Origin: Bacteroidota bacterium
GTDB taxonomy: Bacteria; Bacteroidota; Bacteroidia; AKYH767-A; OLB10
NCBI GenBank assembly: GCA_016713525.1
Contig: JADJOZ010000001.1
Span: forward strand, 496,001-560,000
Reading direction: 5' to 3'
Length of the DNA stretch: 64,000 nucleotides
Below, piece by piece: positions 28,975 to 38,636 of the stretch. Below the pieces are notes generated by a model. The model did no database searches. It had not been told where the DNA came from and saw nothing but the letters and a program-made list of their open reading frames with translations. The position numbers were made by a program, and so were the translations under genes. The first letter of the stretch is position 1; every line of letters begins with the position of its first letter.

Positions 28975-30002
28975 TGTTTCATGTCGCTGGTGAAACTATG
29001 TTTCTTGTTTGGTAGCATATTTTCCATGGTCCATTCAATTCGTTTTTCAAACGCAGCTTTTCTGAAGGAGCATTCCGGAACCTGACAAATGGTGCATGAG
29101 GTGGGAGTAATACAGGGATCGGCATGTATGAAAAATTCTACTTCACTGCCTAAATTTGTTCGTATTAATTGTTCCACAGCAGTAACCTCTTCATGCGCAG
29201 CTTCAAGTGGTTCATACCAGGGAAGGGTGATATGGCAGTCGACATGTAAATTTGCTCCGTACTTTATTACTCTCAGATTATGAATATCGATCCACTTTTC
29301 TCTTCTGCTTTTCTCAAGTTTTGTAATCAACAGATTTAATTTTTCATAGTCGGCTTCATCTAGCAAACTGTTTATCGATTTTTTTAGGAGGCCGAAACCG
29401 GTATATAGAATTACGGCTCCAAAAATTATGGCCATCAATTGGTCAATCCATACAACCTTGGTAAACCAGATCAGTAATAATCCAACAACCAAACCTACGC
29501 TGCTTACGGTATCCGAAATAAGATGTTTGCCGTTTGCAATCATTAACAAAGAGTTATTCTTAATTCCTTTTTTTACCAGGAATTTACCCATTATAAAATT
29601 GATCAGTCCGGATATTGCGGTCAGAATTGCGCCAATATCGGCAGAATGAATTTCCGTAGGTTTAAAGAGTGCATAAATAGAATTTCCAACTATTACCAAA
29701 CCTGCAATAAAAATCAGTCCGCCTTCAAATCCCGCTGACAGGAATTCCATTTTTCCATGTCCGTATGGATGGTTTTCGTCGCGGGGCTGTGATGCATAAT
29801 AAATGCTGAACAATGCAAATGATCCTGCTACAACATTTACAATAGACTCTAATGCATCTGTTAAGATTGCGTTGGAATGCGTCAGATACCAGGCAAGAAA
29901 TTTTATAGCAAGCAATAAAATACTCACAATAAGCACTGTTCGGATAATAGCAATTTTTTGCCTTTCCGATTCAGGGATGGTGGACAGATTGAATAAATTC
30001 AC
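28965..30002 (-). CDS. CDF family cation efflux transporter
   Basis: A 345-residue cation diffusion facilitator that exports divalent metals such as Zn, Fe or Mn by proton exchange. Six helices (about 18-200). The second holds the metal site NAILTDALESIVNVVAG, and helix V holds HLISDTVSSVGLVVG. The cytoplasmic ferredoxin-like domain (about 205-300) contains GANLHVDCHITLPW. An unusual C-terminal extension has four Cys in PTSCTICQVPECSF, which could bind metal. Metal identity cannot be set from sequence. Confidence 0.92.
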   Translation of the reverse strand: MNLFNLSTIPESERQKIAIIRTVLIVSILLLAIKFLAWYLTHSNAILTDALESIVNVVAGSFALFSIYYASQPRDENHPYGHGKMEFLSAGFEGGLIFIAGLVIVGNSIYALFKPTEIHSADIGAILTAISGLINFIMGKFLVKKGIKNNSLLMIANGKHLISDTVSSVGLVVGLLLIWFTKVVWIDQLMAIIFGAVILYTGFGLLKKSINSLLDEADYEKLNLLITKLEKSRREKWIDIHNLRVIKYGANLHVDCHITLPWYEPLEAAHEEVTAVEQLIRTNLGSEVEFFIHADPCITPTSCTICQVPECSFRKAAFEKRIEWTMENMLPNKKHSFTSDMKHQS

Positions 30003-30049
30003 AAGTTAGCTACAAAAGTTCCGGTAAGTAATTTCAGGTCCCTGAGTTT

Positions 30050-30886
30050 TTAGTGGTTGGCGTGCATCACTAAAAGAGGGACATCGGGGTGGTAAGAAAA
30101 CTTTTTAGTGAGACTTTTATCCCATAGCATTTGAGGGAATTTTCTTGGATGAGTGAGCATTGCAACCATATCCACATTTTGTTTCTGAATAAAAAGTGAA
30201 ATGCCATTCATCACATTCGGGTCGGTACAGATATAGCCTGATGTTTTTGGATAATGTACCAATTGGCGGATTTTATGCGACATATCTTCAGAGATCTTTT
30301 CACTGTCGGTATGTATTTTATCATCTACAAAAAGAAAAATTAATTCAGAATTCATAGATGTAGCAAAAGGAATCAGCTCATTTACTGCCTTAATATTGTC
30401 ATCTTTCAAATCGGTGGTATACACCAATTTGGCAGCAGGCTTAAAAGTTGCTTTTTCCGGAACAATAAGAACCTGACATTTTGATTTGTTAATTAACGCG
30501 GTAGTAGTACTTCCAACAAGGGTACGCTCTACAACTCCTGCACCGGTAGCACCTGCTATCAGCAAATCGGCACCATCACCATCAGCCGTTTCGGTGATTG
30601 TTTCAGCAGAAATTCCCCTTTTAATAACCTGATTGATTTCGATTATACCGTGTGATTGCCTCATTTGCTGCATCAGCGTATTCATTTTGGAATCGGCTTC
30701 GGTACGGGCAAGATTTTCGGCAGCCTCAATAGCAGTGTATGGCATTTCCGCAGTGTAAAACATGGGACTTTCATACACGTGTATGATAGTTAGAGAAGCC
30801 TTCATGTGAACAGCTAAATCGGCTGCATACTTAACAGCATTCAGTGAAACATCGGAGAAATCGGTAGCAACAAACAGCTTTTTCAT
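30050..30886 (-). CDS. Two-domain universal stress protein
   Basis: A 278-residue tandem UspA protein. Domain 1 (about 1-145) starts KKLFVATDFSDVSLNAVKYA and ends with the nucleotide-binding GATGAGVVERTLVGSTT. Domain 2 (about 150-278) begins KLVYTTDLKDDNIKAV and lacks the Gly-rich ATP loop. Such proteins act in the cytosol under stress. It starts 11 bases after the doxX-like stop and so is the second gene of that pair. Confidence 0.9.
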   Translation of the reverse strand: MKKLFVATDFSDVSLNAVKYAADLAVHMKASLTIIHVYESPMFYTAEMPYTAIEAAENLARTEADSKMNTLMQQMRQSHGIIEINQVIKRGISAETITETADGDGADLLIAGATGAGVVERTLVGSTTTALINKSKCQVLIVPEKATFKPAAKLVYTTDLKDDNIKAVNELIPFATSMNSELIFLFVDDKIHTDSEKISEDMSHKIRQLVHYPKTSGYICTDPNVMNGISLFIQKQNVDMVAMLTHPRKFPQMLWDKSLTKKFSYHPDVPLLVMHANH

Positions 30887-30897
30887 GGTATGTGAAT

Positions 30898-31328
30898 TTA
30901 GACTTTTAATTTAGCAAGAGTAAAGAGGTAATCGAATGAAAATTTGTCCCATTCAACCGGAGTAAGTAACAGCAACAGAATCAGCAGTAATCTCACAAAA
31001 ACATGCGCCGTATCCACATGGGTTTTGCCATACTGAAACCGGTAGCAACAATCAGCAAATCGATACATAATAAATACAGTGCAAAATATTTGAAGAATCC
31101 GATAATAAGTAGAAATCCACCAAGTAGTTCAATCCAACTGGTAGAAATGGCAACAACACCTATAAATGAATCAGGTAATTTATGATTGCCCAGATTAGCA
31201 CTCATGGTTTGCCTCAATTGCTTCATTCCGATATTAAAAATTTTATCGTAGCCCTGAAAAAAGAAAAGAATCCCAACAAATATGCGGGCGGTTGCAATGG
31301 CTATAATAAGATTTAAATCGGTTATCAT
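30898..31328 (-). CDS. DoxX-like membrane protein (one frameshift)
   Basis: About 143 residues after correction, four helices. The N-terminal part (IATARIFVGILFFFQGYDK) is DoxX-like. The written frame stops at 30993, but one base missing in the T4 run at 31023-31026 (A run on the coding strand) restores a frame reading HVDTAHVFVRLLLILLLL and on through PVEWDKFSFDYLF to TAA at 30898. This tail is strongly coding-like and supplies the fourth helix. The gene is then 11 bases from uspA. A role in redox or quinone handling is only a family-level guess. Confidence 0.78.
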
Positions 31329-31370
31329 CCCTAATTGTTCTTTAATTGAATTTCAGGTCATTATCGTTGA

Positions 31371-31378
31371 CAAAGGTA
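31371..31378 (-). promoter_or_regulatory. -7 box for the doxX-uspA unit
   Basis: TACCTTTG on the minus strand, 43 bases before the ATG at 31328. A second TATCTTTG lies at 31440-31447. Confidence 0.5.
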
Positions 31379-31586
31379 TCAGAACAGTTGTTGTTAAAAT
31401 ATGACAGATATCAACTGCACCAATGCTTGTCCCGTTTGTCAAAGATAGCAATGAATTTGGCTATTGAGGATGAGATCGGGGATTTAAGGCGGGTGGGATT
31501 TTTGTAAAGTTCTGAGTATTAGTGAATAATATGGCTTTTCAGAGACAATTGGCGGTTGAAAACAGCGTTCTTAACCAACTAAATCG

Positions 31587-31594
31587 TATTTTTG
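31587..31594 (+). promoter_or_regulatory. -7 box deciding a start
   Basis: TATTTTTG ends 4 bases before ATG 31599 and 19 before ATG 31614. Transcription would start near 31600, which favours the second ATG. Confidence 0.5.
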
Positions 31595-31613
31595 CATCAT
31601 GTTTAAACCAAGA

Positions 31614-32351
31614 ATGGCGAATCGGAGCATTTTAGGGCTCATTTTAGTCTTTTGCACAAGTTTCTTACTAATACCATTCAGAGGTATTTCTCAGGAGCAG
31701 GTGATCACAGCCGGTTTTCAGTTCAAGCCAATTTTTTCGAGCAAATTTTTCAATATGGAAGCAAAAAGTGCTGAAGATCGGGGCGTTTCCTTTGAAATCA
31801 AACCATCATCGGGTTATTGCATTGGAATGGTCATTAGAAAGGGATTTACGAATCGGATTTCATTTGAATCAGGCATTAATTATGTGAAACGCAATTATAA
31901 TTTATCAATTACCGATTCTGCTTCCACGCGGGAATCGGGATTTTCAATTATTGGCTATGAAATTCCCGCTTTGGGCCTGGTTTTTATTCAGCTTTCTGAT
32001 CATATATTCATGGATGTTGCTTTAGGTGTTTCCCTCGATTTTTACCCTTCTGATATTCGAACTACCGACGATTATTTTGAACATTACTCAGCTCGTGATT
32101 CCTGGTTTTCGCCATCTATATTAGGTAATTTAGGATGGGAGTACAGAACCGAAAAAAGCGGCTATTTTTATTTAGGTGCTTCCTATCACAGACCATTTAG
32201 TGACACCTTTTATTCCTTTGTGGTTTATCCGGAAGCAAAGTTGCCAAAAGCGGAGTCACGATTAAATCTTCAGGGGAATTATTTAACACTCGATTTGAGG
32301 TACTTTTTTCATTCGGATCCTGCCAAAAGGAAGAAGAAAATCAATAAGTAA
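31614..32351 (+). CDS. Outer-membrane beta-barrel protein
   Basis: About 245 residues from ATG 31614 (250 from 31599). The signal peptide MANRSILGLILVFCTSFLL ends near GISQ. The mature part is made of alternating aromatic strands (RISFESGINYVKRNYN, DVALGVSLDFYP, GNLGWEYRTEKSGYFYLG) ending LTLDLRYFFHSDPAKRKKK. This is the pattern of small porin-like barrels (OMP_b-brl). It lies directly upstream of phoB, whose own promoter follows it. No substrate can be given. Confidence 0.82.
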   Translation: MANRSILGLILVFCTSFLLIPFRGISQEQVITAGFQFKPIFSSKFFNMEAKSAEDRGVSFEIKPSSGYCIGMVIRKGFTNRISFESGINYVKRNYNLSITDSASTRESGFSIIGYEIPALGLVFIQLSDHIFMDVALGVSLDFYPSDIRTTDDYFEHYSARDSWFSPSILGNLGWEYRTEKSGYFYLGASYHRPFSDTFYSFVVYPEAKLPKAESRLNLQGNYLTLDLRYFFHSDPAKRKKKINK

Positions 32352-32405
32352 CACTTTTTTTAATCTTCTTAAACCTGCATACTTTAAGGATTTGGAGTAA
32401 ATTTG

Positions 32406-32422
32406 TTAACATTAACTTAACA
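32406..32422 (+). promoter_or_regulatory. Candidate Pho box, phoB
   Basis: TTAACA at 32406 and again at 32417, 11 bp apart, with an extra TTAACT between them at 32412. It ends 20 bp before the TACCTTTG box, the place of an activator site. Suggests autoregulation. Confidence 0.6.
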
Positions 32423-32442
32423 ATTGCCGGTCGAATCGTAGA

Positions 32443-32450
32443 TACCTTTG
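32443..32450 (+). promoter_or_regulatory. -7 box for phoB
   Basis: TACCTTTG, 17 bases before the ATG at 32468. Confidence 0.6.
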
Positions 32451-32467
32451 CACCAGATAAAATCAAG

Positions 32468-33151
32468 ATGAATCCTGAGAAGATAAAAATACTGTTGGTA
32501 GATGATGAGCCGGATATTCTTGAGTTTATGGAATATAATCTGAAGAAAGAGGGATTTCAAACACTTTGTGCCCGAAACGGGGAAGAGGCAGTAGAATTAG
32601 CAGTCAAGAACAAACCGGATCTCATTATTTTAGACATCATGATGCCGGTTCTGGATGGTATTGAAGCCTGCAGACTGATACGGAACAATTCAGAAACTAA
32701 GAACGTACTTATAGCTTTTCTGACTGCCCGCAATGAAGATTATTCGCAAATTGCAGGGTTTGATGTTGGCGCCGACGATTACATCAGTAAACCTATTAAG
32801 CCACGTGTATTAATCAGCCGGATTAAGGCTCTTCTACGACGATCCGGAACAGAATCGGGCAGTGAGGATTTTGTGAAAATCGGAAATATTGAAATAGACC
32901 GTGAGAAATACCGGGTGAGCAGTAATGGTCAGGATTTAACCTTTCCAAGAAAGGAATTTGAACTGCTTTCATTGCTCATTTCAAAACCAGGCAAAGTATT
33001 TACCCGCGAAGAAATTATGACCAAAGTATGGGGCGACGATATCATAGTTGGCGATCGTACCATTGATGTACATATCCGTAAGATCAGAGAGAAACTTGGT
33101 GATGAATCAATTAAAACCATCAAGGGAGTTGGTTATAAGTTTGATGCATAA
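32468..33151 (+). CDS. phoB: PhoB/PhoP-like response regulator
   Basis: A 227-residue response regulator. Receiver (about 6-122): ILLVDDEPDI with acidic pair D12-D13, phospho-acceptor D56 in IILDIMMP, Thr in FLTARNEDY, Lys in YISKPIKP. OmpR-type winged helix (about 135-226): FPRKEFELLSLLISKPG, TIDVHIRKIREKLGD, GVGYKFDA. The symbol rests on its place in a phosphate block, the sensor kinase next door and its own TTAACA repeats, not on sequence alone; other OmpR-family names are possible. A shorter homologue without receiver is at 25069. Confidence 0.87.
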   Translation: MNPEKIKILLVDDEPDILEFMEYNLKKEGFQTLCARNGEEAVELAVKNKPDLIILDIMMPVLDGIEACRLIRNNSETKNVLIAFLTARNEDYSQIAGFDVGADDYISKPIKPRVLISRIKALLRRSGTESGSEDFVKIGNIEIDREKYRVSSNGQDLTFPRKEFELLSLLISKPGKVFTREEIMTKVWGDDIIVGDRTIDVHIRKIREKLGDESIKTIKGVGYKFDA

Positions 33152-33221
33152 ACCAATATTTTTATTGGCTGCTTGACGATCTTTTCTTAACTTTGAAATC
33201 GGATTAATTTAACATAATACC

Positions 33222-34271
33222 TTGAATACGCACAAACCCCGTAGAATTGCTCTGAATACGGCCTTTTCCATATCGGTGGTTGCTGCAATTCTTATGGCAA
33301 CTTTGCTGTGGTATTTGCAAATCGAGAAATGGTACCTCCTGGCGGTTATTACTCTTGTATTATTACTCATAACAACTTTTCTTTTTATCAATTATGCACT
33401 CGATAAATACTTTTATCAAAACATCAGAATAATCTACAAAAACATTCTGCAGTTAAAAAATGTACAGGGTAAATCCATAGGCAAAAAAATTGCTGATGAG
33501 CATGTGCTGCCGGAGATCAATAAAATTCTGATTGAATGGGAGCAGGGCAATAAAGATGAAATTGTACATCTTAAAGAATTAGAATCGTTCCGTAAAGAAT
33601 TTTTAGGAAATGTTTCACACGAATTAAAAACACCGATTTTCACTATTCAGGGTTACATTCACACATTGATCGATGGGGGAATTGAAGATCAGGAAATTAA
33701 TATGCTCTATCTCCAGAAAGCCGGCAAGAGTATCGACAGATTAATTTCTATTGTTGATGACCTGGAATCTATTTCAAAACTAGAAGCAGGTGAGCTCATT
33801 CTGGAAAACAGAACATTTGACATTCATGAACTGGTTCTGGATGTGATGGAATCTCTTGAACTGAAAGCAAAAGAAAACAATATTACCTTGTCTTTAAAAG
33901 AAAAAGAAACCGGCAAAGTTTATGTTTATGCAGATAAAGACCGGATCAGACAGGTCTTGGTGAACCTGCTGGTCAATTCTATCAAGTATGGGAAAAGAGG
34001 CGGTGCAACTGAAGTTGATATTGATCAAAATGATGATGAAGTAGTTATTGAAGTGAAAGATAATGGCATTGGAATTGAAAAGCACCATCTGAGTCGCTTG
34101 TTTGAAAGATTTTATCGTGTTGATAAAAGCAGATCACGAGAACAAGGTGGTACCGGACTTGGACTGGCAATTGTCAAACACATTATGGAAGCGCACGGAC
34201 AAAAGATTAATGTTGAAAGCACTCCTGGCATTGGAACTACTTTTACCTTTACATTAAAGAAAAGCAGATGA
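33222..34271 (+). CDS. phoR: PhoR-like sensor histidine kinase
   Basis: A 349-residue membrane histidine kinase, partner of the regulator 70 bases upstream. Two N-terminal helices (about 14-60: SISVVAAILMATLLWYL) with hardly any periplasmic loop, as in PhoR kinases that sense through the Pst complex. HisKA with phospho-His in NVSHELKTPIFTIQGY (about residue 135). HATPase: LVNLLVNSIKYG, DNGIGIE, GGTGLGLAIVKHIMEAHG. The start is TTG (33222), since TAA codons lie upstream and no ATG precedes the first helix. The 3' end carries a tandem 15-base duplication spanning the stop codon (AAAAGCAGATGATTG twice). Confidence 0.88.
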   Translation: MNTHKPRRIALNTAFSISVVAAILMATLLWYLQIEKWYLLAVITLVLLLITTFLFINYALDKYFYQNIRIIYKNILQLKNVQGKSIGKKIADEHVLPEINKILIEWEQGNKDEIVHLKELESFRKEFLGNVSHELKTPIFTIQGYIHTLIDGGIEDQEINMLYLQKAGKSIDRLISIVDDLESISKLEAGELILENRTFDIHELVLDVMESLELKAKENNITLSLKEKETGKVYVYADKDRIRQVLVNLLVNSIKYGKRGGATEVDIDQNDDEVVIEVKDNGIGIEKHHLSRLFERFYRVDKSRSREQGGTGLGLAIVKHIMEAHGQKINVESTPGIGTTFTFTLKKSR

Positions 34272-34290
34272 TTGAAAAGCAGATGATTGA

Positions 34291-34335
34291 AATGATAGAT
34301 TATAGATGATAAATGATAAATGATGGATGATAGGT
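34291..34335. repeat. GATGATA-type heptamer tract
   Basis: Degenerate heptamers (GATGATA, AATGATA, GATGATG) between phoR and the SixA-like gene. The same word family occurs at 24149-24180 and, inverted, at 57979-58011. Confidence 0.7.
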
Positions 34336-34409
34336 GATTTGCCGGGGAGTAACTAAAGGCATTTTTTCAAAGTTACCAATCAATTTGCAATAAACAACTA
34401 AGAAAAATT

Positions 34410-34901
34410 ATGAAATCCGATAAAAGAATATTGTATCTGGTAAGACATGCAAAATCGGGCAAAGGAACACCTGAGATTGCCGATATTGATCGAACGCTGA
34501 GTGATACCGGCGTGGAAGAAGCTTATGACATGGCAACCCGGTTATTTGATATGAAGGAAATTCCTCAGCTTATAATATCCAGTTCTGCCACAAGAGCCAT
34601 TAGCACAGCTTTAATATTCCAAAGAGTATTACAGGTTCCATTCGAGCAGTTCAGGATCACTGAAGCCTTGTATGAGATGGACATAAACGATTTGTATGAG
34701 TTTGTTGCCGATCTCGATGATCGCTATCATTCCATTATGTTATTCGGGCACAATCCATCATTAACACTGTTTGCAGCGAAAATGGACCCATCTGTGATGC
34801 ATATCCCAACAGCGGGAATTATTCGTTTCGATTTTGAAGTGGAAAAATGGAGACATAGCAGCTATATAAATGCAGATCAGCGGATCTTTATTGCTCCATA
34901 A
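34410..34901 (+). CDS. SixA-like histidine phosphatase
   Basis: A 163-residue histidine-phosphatase-superfamily protein. The catalytic motif is YLVRHAKSG (residues 9-17), then SSSATRAISTA and the second His in LFGHNPSLT, all as in SixA, which removes phosphate from phospho-histidine of HPt domains. It stands between phoR and the ppk1 group, but whether it acts on a Pho protein is unknown. Short form with no signal peptide, so cytosolic. Confidence 0.88.
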   Translation: MKSDKRILYLVRHAKSGKGTPEIADIDRTLSDTGVEEAYDMATRLFDMKEIPQLIISSSATRAISTALIFQRVLQVPFEQFRITEALYEMDINDLYEFVADLDDRYHSIMLFGHNPSLTLFAAKMDPSVMHIPTAGIIRFDFEVEKWRHSSYINADQRIFIAP

Positions 34902-35040
34902 TACATTTACTAAAACAGATTCCTTTTTCCATAAACTTAAAGTTGAATACAATGTTAACTATATATTAAATTTAACTGGCAAAATCATTAGTAGGCATTT
35001 TTTGCCAATATTTACCGCAATTGAAACAAAATATACAAGT

Positions 35041-35361
35041 ATGAATAAGGAACTTAAGAAAACCATTACAGCGGAATTGCAGGAATTGCTTGCGGGAGCT
35101 TTGGTAAAAAGAAACAGTAAAGCAGCCGGTGAAATCACCGATCACATCAAGGATGCTGCTCGTCATTTGGCCAGAAAGTTTGTGAAAAATCTTCCCGGAG
35201 CCACACATGCCAAAGTAAAAAAATCGACAGCTACCGATAAGAAACCTGTTGTTAAATCTGCGGTGAAAGCAAAGAGGAAACCCAAAGGCGCTGTGAAGAC
35301 TAAGGCGAAAGTTGCTGCTAAATCTAAGGTTAAGACAGCACGTGGGGCAAAAAAGTCCTGA
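35041..35361 (+). CDS. Histone H1-like Lys/Ala-rich protein
   Basis: A 106-residue protein. Residues 1-55 form a helical head (MNKELKKTITAELQELLAG, then ITDHIKDAARHLARKFVKN). Residues 58-106 are an extended Lys/Ala tail (KAKRKPKGAVKTKAKVAAK) like the C-terminal part of eukaryotic H1 and of bacterial AlgP/Hc1. The ATG at 35041 begins the head; a longer frame from 34870 overlaps the SixA-like gene and has no family character. It ends 6 bases before ppk1. In Pseudomonas aeruginosa the H1-like AlgP sits on polyphosphate granules, which makes the neighbourhood suggestive. DNA binding is equally possible. Confidence 0.82.
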   Translation: MNKELKKTITAELQELLAGALVKRNSKAAGEITDHIKDAARHLARKFVKNLPGATHAKVKKSTATDKKPVVKSAVKAKRKPKGAVKTKAKVAAKSKVKTARGAKKS

Positions 35362-35367
35362 TAATGT

Positions 35368-37415
35368 ATGAAGAATAAGGAAATCCCATTAGTCAACCGG
35401 GAATTAAGCTGGTTGTCGTTTAATGAGCGGGTATTGCAGGAAGCTGCAGACCCGCTCGTTCCATTGCTGGAGCGACTTCGTTTTTTAGGTATTTACTCCA
35501 ATAACAGAGATGAATTTTTCAGAGTCAGGGTGGCAACCGTAAAACGACTGACTAAAATGGATAAACACCTTCGCATTTTACAGGGTGAAAAACCGGTTGA
35601 ACTGTTAGAGAATATTCAAAAAGTAATATTAAAACAGCAGGAAAAGTTTGAAAAGATTTTTCAGGGAATCCAAAAAGAATTACACCAGCATAAAATTCAC
35701 ATCATTGATGAAACTGAATTAAATGCTCCCCAGGAAGGTTTGTAAGAGATTATTTTAAGTCGCATGTACAACCGGTTTTGTTTCCGGTTATACTTGGACC
35801 GGGAAATCCATTTCCTTATCTGAAAGATAAATCCATATATCTTATCATTCGCCTTCAAAAGAAAGGTAAAGAACCCAGATATGCTTTGATTGAAGTGCCT
35901 TCAAAACTAATTTCACGGTTCCTTTTGTTGCCTTCCACTAAAAATGAAAATCATTTAATTTTACTGGAAGATGTGATCCGGTATAATCTGGATGACATCT
36001 TTGCTATTTTTGATTTCGACAAAATTGATTCCTATATCATAAAAATTACACGGGATGCTGAATTGGATCTCGACAATGATCTTAGTAAAAGCTTCCTCGA
36101 AAAAATAAGCAAATCCATTAAGAACCGGAAGAAAGGGCTGCCGGTACGATTGGCTTACGATGGTAAGCTGGCGAAAGATATGATGGAAATGCTTATTTCA
36201 AGAATGAAATTCAGGAAATTTGATAACCTCATTCCAGGCGGACGTATTCATAATTTCAAAGATTTTATTCGTTTCCCTGATATTGGGTCTCCGACATTAA
36301 AGTATCGTAAAAATAAACCTTTAGATCACCCTGCATTTAAAAATGCAGCATCACTCTTTCCGGTTATTGCAAAAAAAGATGTATTGCTTTTCTTCCCATA
36401 TCAATCCTATCATTACATTTTGGATTTGCTTCGTGAGGCATCCATTGATCCAAAAGTGGAAAGTATAAAAATTACGCTTTACAGACTTGCCAATAATTCC
36501 ATCATTGCAAATGCGCTTATAAACGCTTTAAAGAATGGCAAATCGGTTACAGCAGTTGTGGAGTTGCAGGCAAGATTTGATGAAGAATCCAATATTTACT
36601 GGGCTAATCAGCTTCAGGAAGAAGGGGCTACAGTCATATTTGGTGTGCCGGGACTAAAAGTGCATTCCAAGTTATTTCTGATTACCCGTAAGGAGGGAAA
36701 TCAGGTTACACGTTATGCGCATATTGGAACCGGAAATTTCAATGAAGAAACATCAGGCTTGTATTCTGATATCAGTTTGTTAACTGTTGATCAGCGCATC
36801 ACCGATGAGGTTGTTAAACTGTTTAATTTTTATGCCAACAATTATAAAATTGGTAGCTACAAACATTTATTGGTTGCACCATGGGATATGCGCAAACGTT
36901 ATATCGCACTTATCAATAAAGAAATTGCCAACCACAGGACCGGAAAACCTGCCTATATCTGGCTTAAGTTAAACAGTCTTGTCGATGAGGAAATGATATC
37001 ACGACTGTATGTAGCCAGCTCTGAAGGAGTGCCAGTGAAATTAATCATCAGAGGCATTTGCTCTCTGGTGCCCGGAGTAAAGGGTTTGAGTGAGAATATT
37101 GAAGTAATCAGCATTGTGGATAAATTCCTGGAACACAGCAGAATTTTAATCTTCTGTAATGAAGGAGATGAGAAAATTTATCTGGCTTCTGCCGATTGGA
37201 TGAGCCGAAACCTCGATCATCGCTCTGAAGTAGCTGTGCCTGTGTATGATAAAAGTCTGCAAAAGCAACTCAAAGATTTTATTCAATTGCAATTTAAAGA
37301 TAATTGCAAGGCCCGGTTGATAAATCAGCAGCAGGATAATCAATATGTTAAGGCTGGCTCTAAAGTCAGGGTCAGATCACAGGATGAATTTTACAAATTG
37401 TTACTGAAAAAGTGA
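35368..37415 (+). CDS. ppk1: Polyphosphate kinase (one frameshift)
   Basis: About 682 residues once corrected. It makes polyphosphate from ATP reversibly. N domain: VNRELSWLSFNERVLQEA and YSNNRDEFFRVRVATVKRL. The catalytic phospholipase-D-like half has the phospho-His site YAHIGTGNFNEETSGLYSD, the second His in LEHSRILIF, and ASADWMSRNLDHRSEVAVPV near the end. The frame breaks at 35739-35741 (TTT). One more T restores QEGFVRDYFKSHVQPVLFPV. As written it gives a 125-residue stub and an N-terminally truncated body. In a row with the H1-like gene and ppx. Confidence 0.93.
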
Positions 37416-37455
37416 CCACTATTCCTTATTTTTATACCCTGTAATTGTAACGGAA

Positions 37456-38373
37456 TTGAATAATCGCGAAATACTTCGTTTTGCTGCCGTCGACATTGGC
37501 TCCAATGCCATTCGTCTGCTTTTGTGTAACGTTTACGAAGGAGGGGAGGAGCCACTGTTTAAAAAAGCGGAATTAATTCGTTTCCCGCTCCGTCTGGGAG
37601 AAGATGCTTTTCTTAAAGGCTACATTGCTGATGACACCATCAGTAAGCTGGTTAAGGTAATGTGTGCCTTCCGCTCACTTATTGATGCTTATGATGTGAT
37701 ATCCTACCGTATTTGTGCCACATCGGCAATGCGCGAAGCTGCTAACAGAAAACAAGTCATTGACAGGGTATTTAAAGAATCGGGACTTACCATTGAAGTT
37801 ATTGACGGACGTACAGAAGCAGAAGTTATTTATTCCAATCATATTGCTGAAAATCTTGAAAGCAATAATTCTTATCTCTATATTGATGTTGGTGGCGGAA
37901 GTACCGAACTAACCCTGTTTTCGAAAGGGAAATTTATTTCCAGTGGATCATACAATATTGGAACCATCAGAATGCTGCATGATAAAGTAACACGTGATCA
38001 ATGGCGCGACTTTAAAGATCATGTTCGTAAGCTTGCAGTTGGTAATCAACCCATGGTTGCCATTGGGTCCGGAGGGAACATCAATAAAATATTCAAACTT
38101 GCCAATCGCAAAGAAAATCAGGTGTTGTCATTTGCAAAACTAAAAGAGGTTTATGAGTATGTCAGCACATTCACACTCGAACAACGTATCACCGAGCTTA
38201 AACTTAATCCTGATCGAGCCGATGTTATATTGCCTGCATTTCGTGTTTTTATTGCAGTCATGAAAGCTGCTCAGATCGATGGTATCAGAGTGCCGCAGGT
38301 GGGACTTTCTGATGGTATTGTTCACCTTTTGTATGAACGTTACAAAAAGCAAATTTTAACCGGAGTTTTTTAA
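37456..38373 (+). CDS. ppx: Ppx/GppA family exopolyphosphatase
   Basis: A 305-residue ASKHA-fold phosphatase that trims polyphosphate or pppGpp. Motifs: AAVDIGSNAIRLLLCN, ICATSAMREAANR, IDVGGGSTELTLF and AIGSGGNINKIFKLA. It is the short form, without the C-terminal HD-like domains of E. coli Ppx. The start is TTG (37456), giving MNNREILRFAAVDIG; no ATG lies near. It follows ppk1 by 40 bases, pairing synthesis and breakdown of polyphosphate. Confidence 0.9.
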   Translation: MNNREILRFAAVDIGSNAIRLLLCNVYEGGEEPLFKKAELIRFPLRLGEDAFLKGYIADDTISKLVKVMCAFRSLIDAYDVISYRICATSAMREAANRKQVIDRVFKESGLTIEVIDGRTEAEVIYSNHIAENLESNNSYLYIDVGGGSTELTLFSKGKFISSGSYNIGTIRMLHDKVTRDQWRDFKDHVRKLAVGNQPMVAIGSGGNINKIFKLANRKENQVLSFAKLKEVYEYVSTFTLEQRITELKLNPDRADVILPAFRVFIAVMKAAQIDGIRVPQVGLSDGIVHLLYERYKKQILTGVF

Positions 38374-38521
38374 TTGAATCCGATTCTTATTTTTAATAAT
38401 CCTACTCAATTTTCTTAATTCAATGTTAAGTCAAAAATGTATCTATGTTAAACAGGTGTATTTTGTTTTTCTTTTATGTGTTAATCCCTTCTGAAGTAGC
38501 TGTAAATTAATTGTTTCCGGT

Positions 38522-38560
38522 TTAACAATGAATTAACCTGATTGTAACAATCAGTTAATT
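38522..38560 (+). promoter_or_regulatory. Candidate Pho box, TonB receptor gene
   Basis: Four hexamers at exact 11-bp steps: TTAACA (38522), TTAACC (38533), GTAACA (38544), TTAATT (38555). The best array in the window. A further pair, TTAAGT (38426) and TTAAAC (38448), lies 22 bp apart upstream. Confidence 0.68.
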
Positions 38561-38636
38561 TGGTATGTATTTTTTTGCATCGTGAAAAGGTGCACAACAT
38601 CGCCTTCAAACTTAACTAACCCACTACCTCATTTCA

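Noticed and set aside
35739..35741. Programmed ribosomal frameshifting in ppk1, clpB and others
   Set aside because: The breaks have no common slippery heptamer or downstream structure, and occur in many unrelated genes in short A/T runs.
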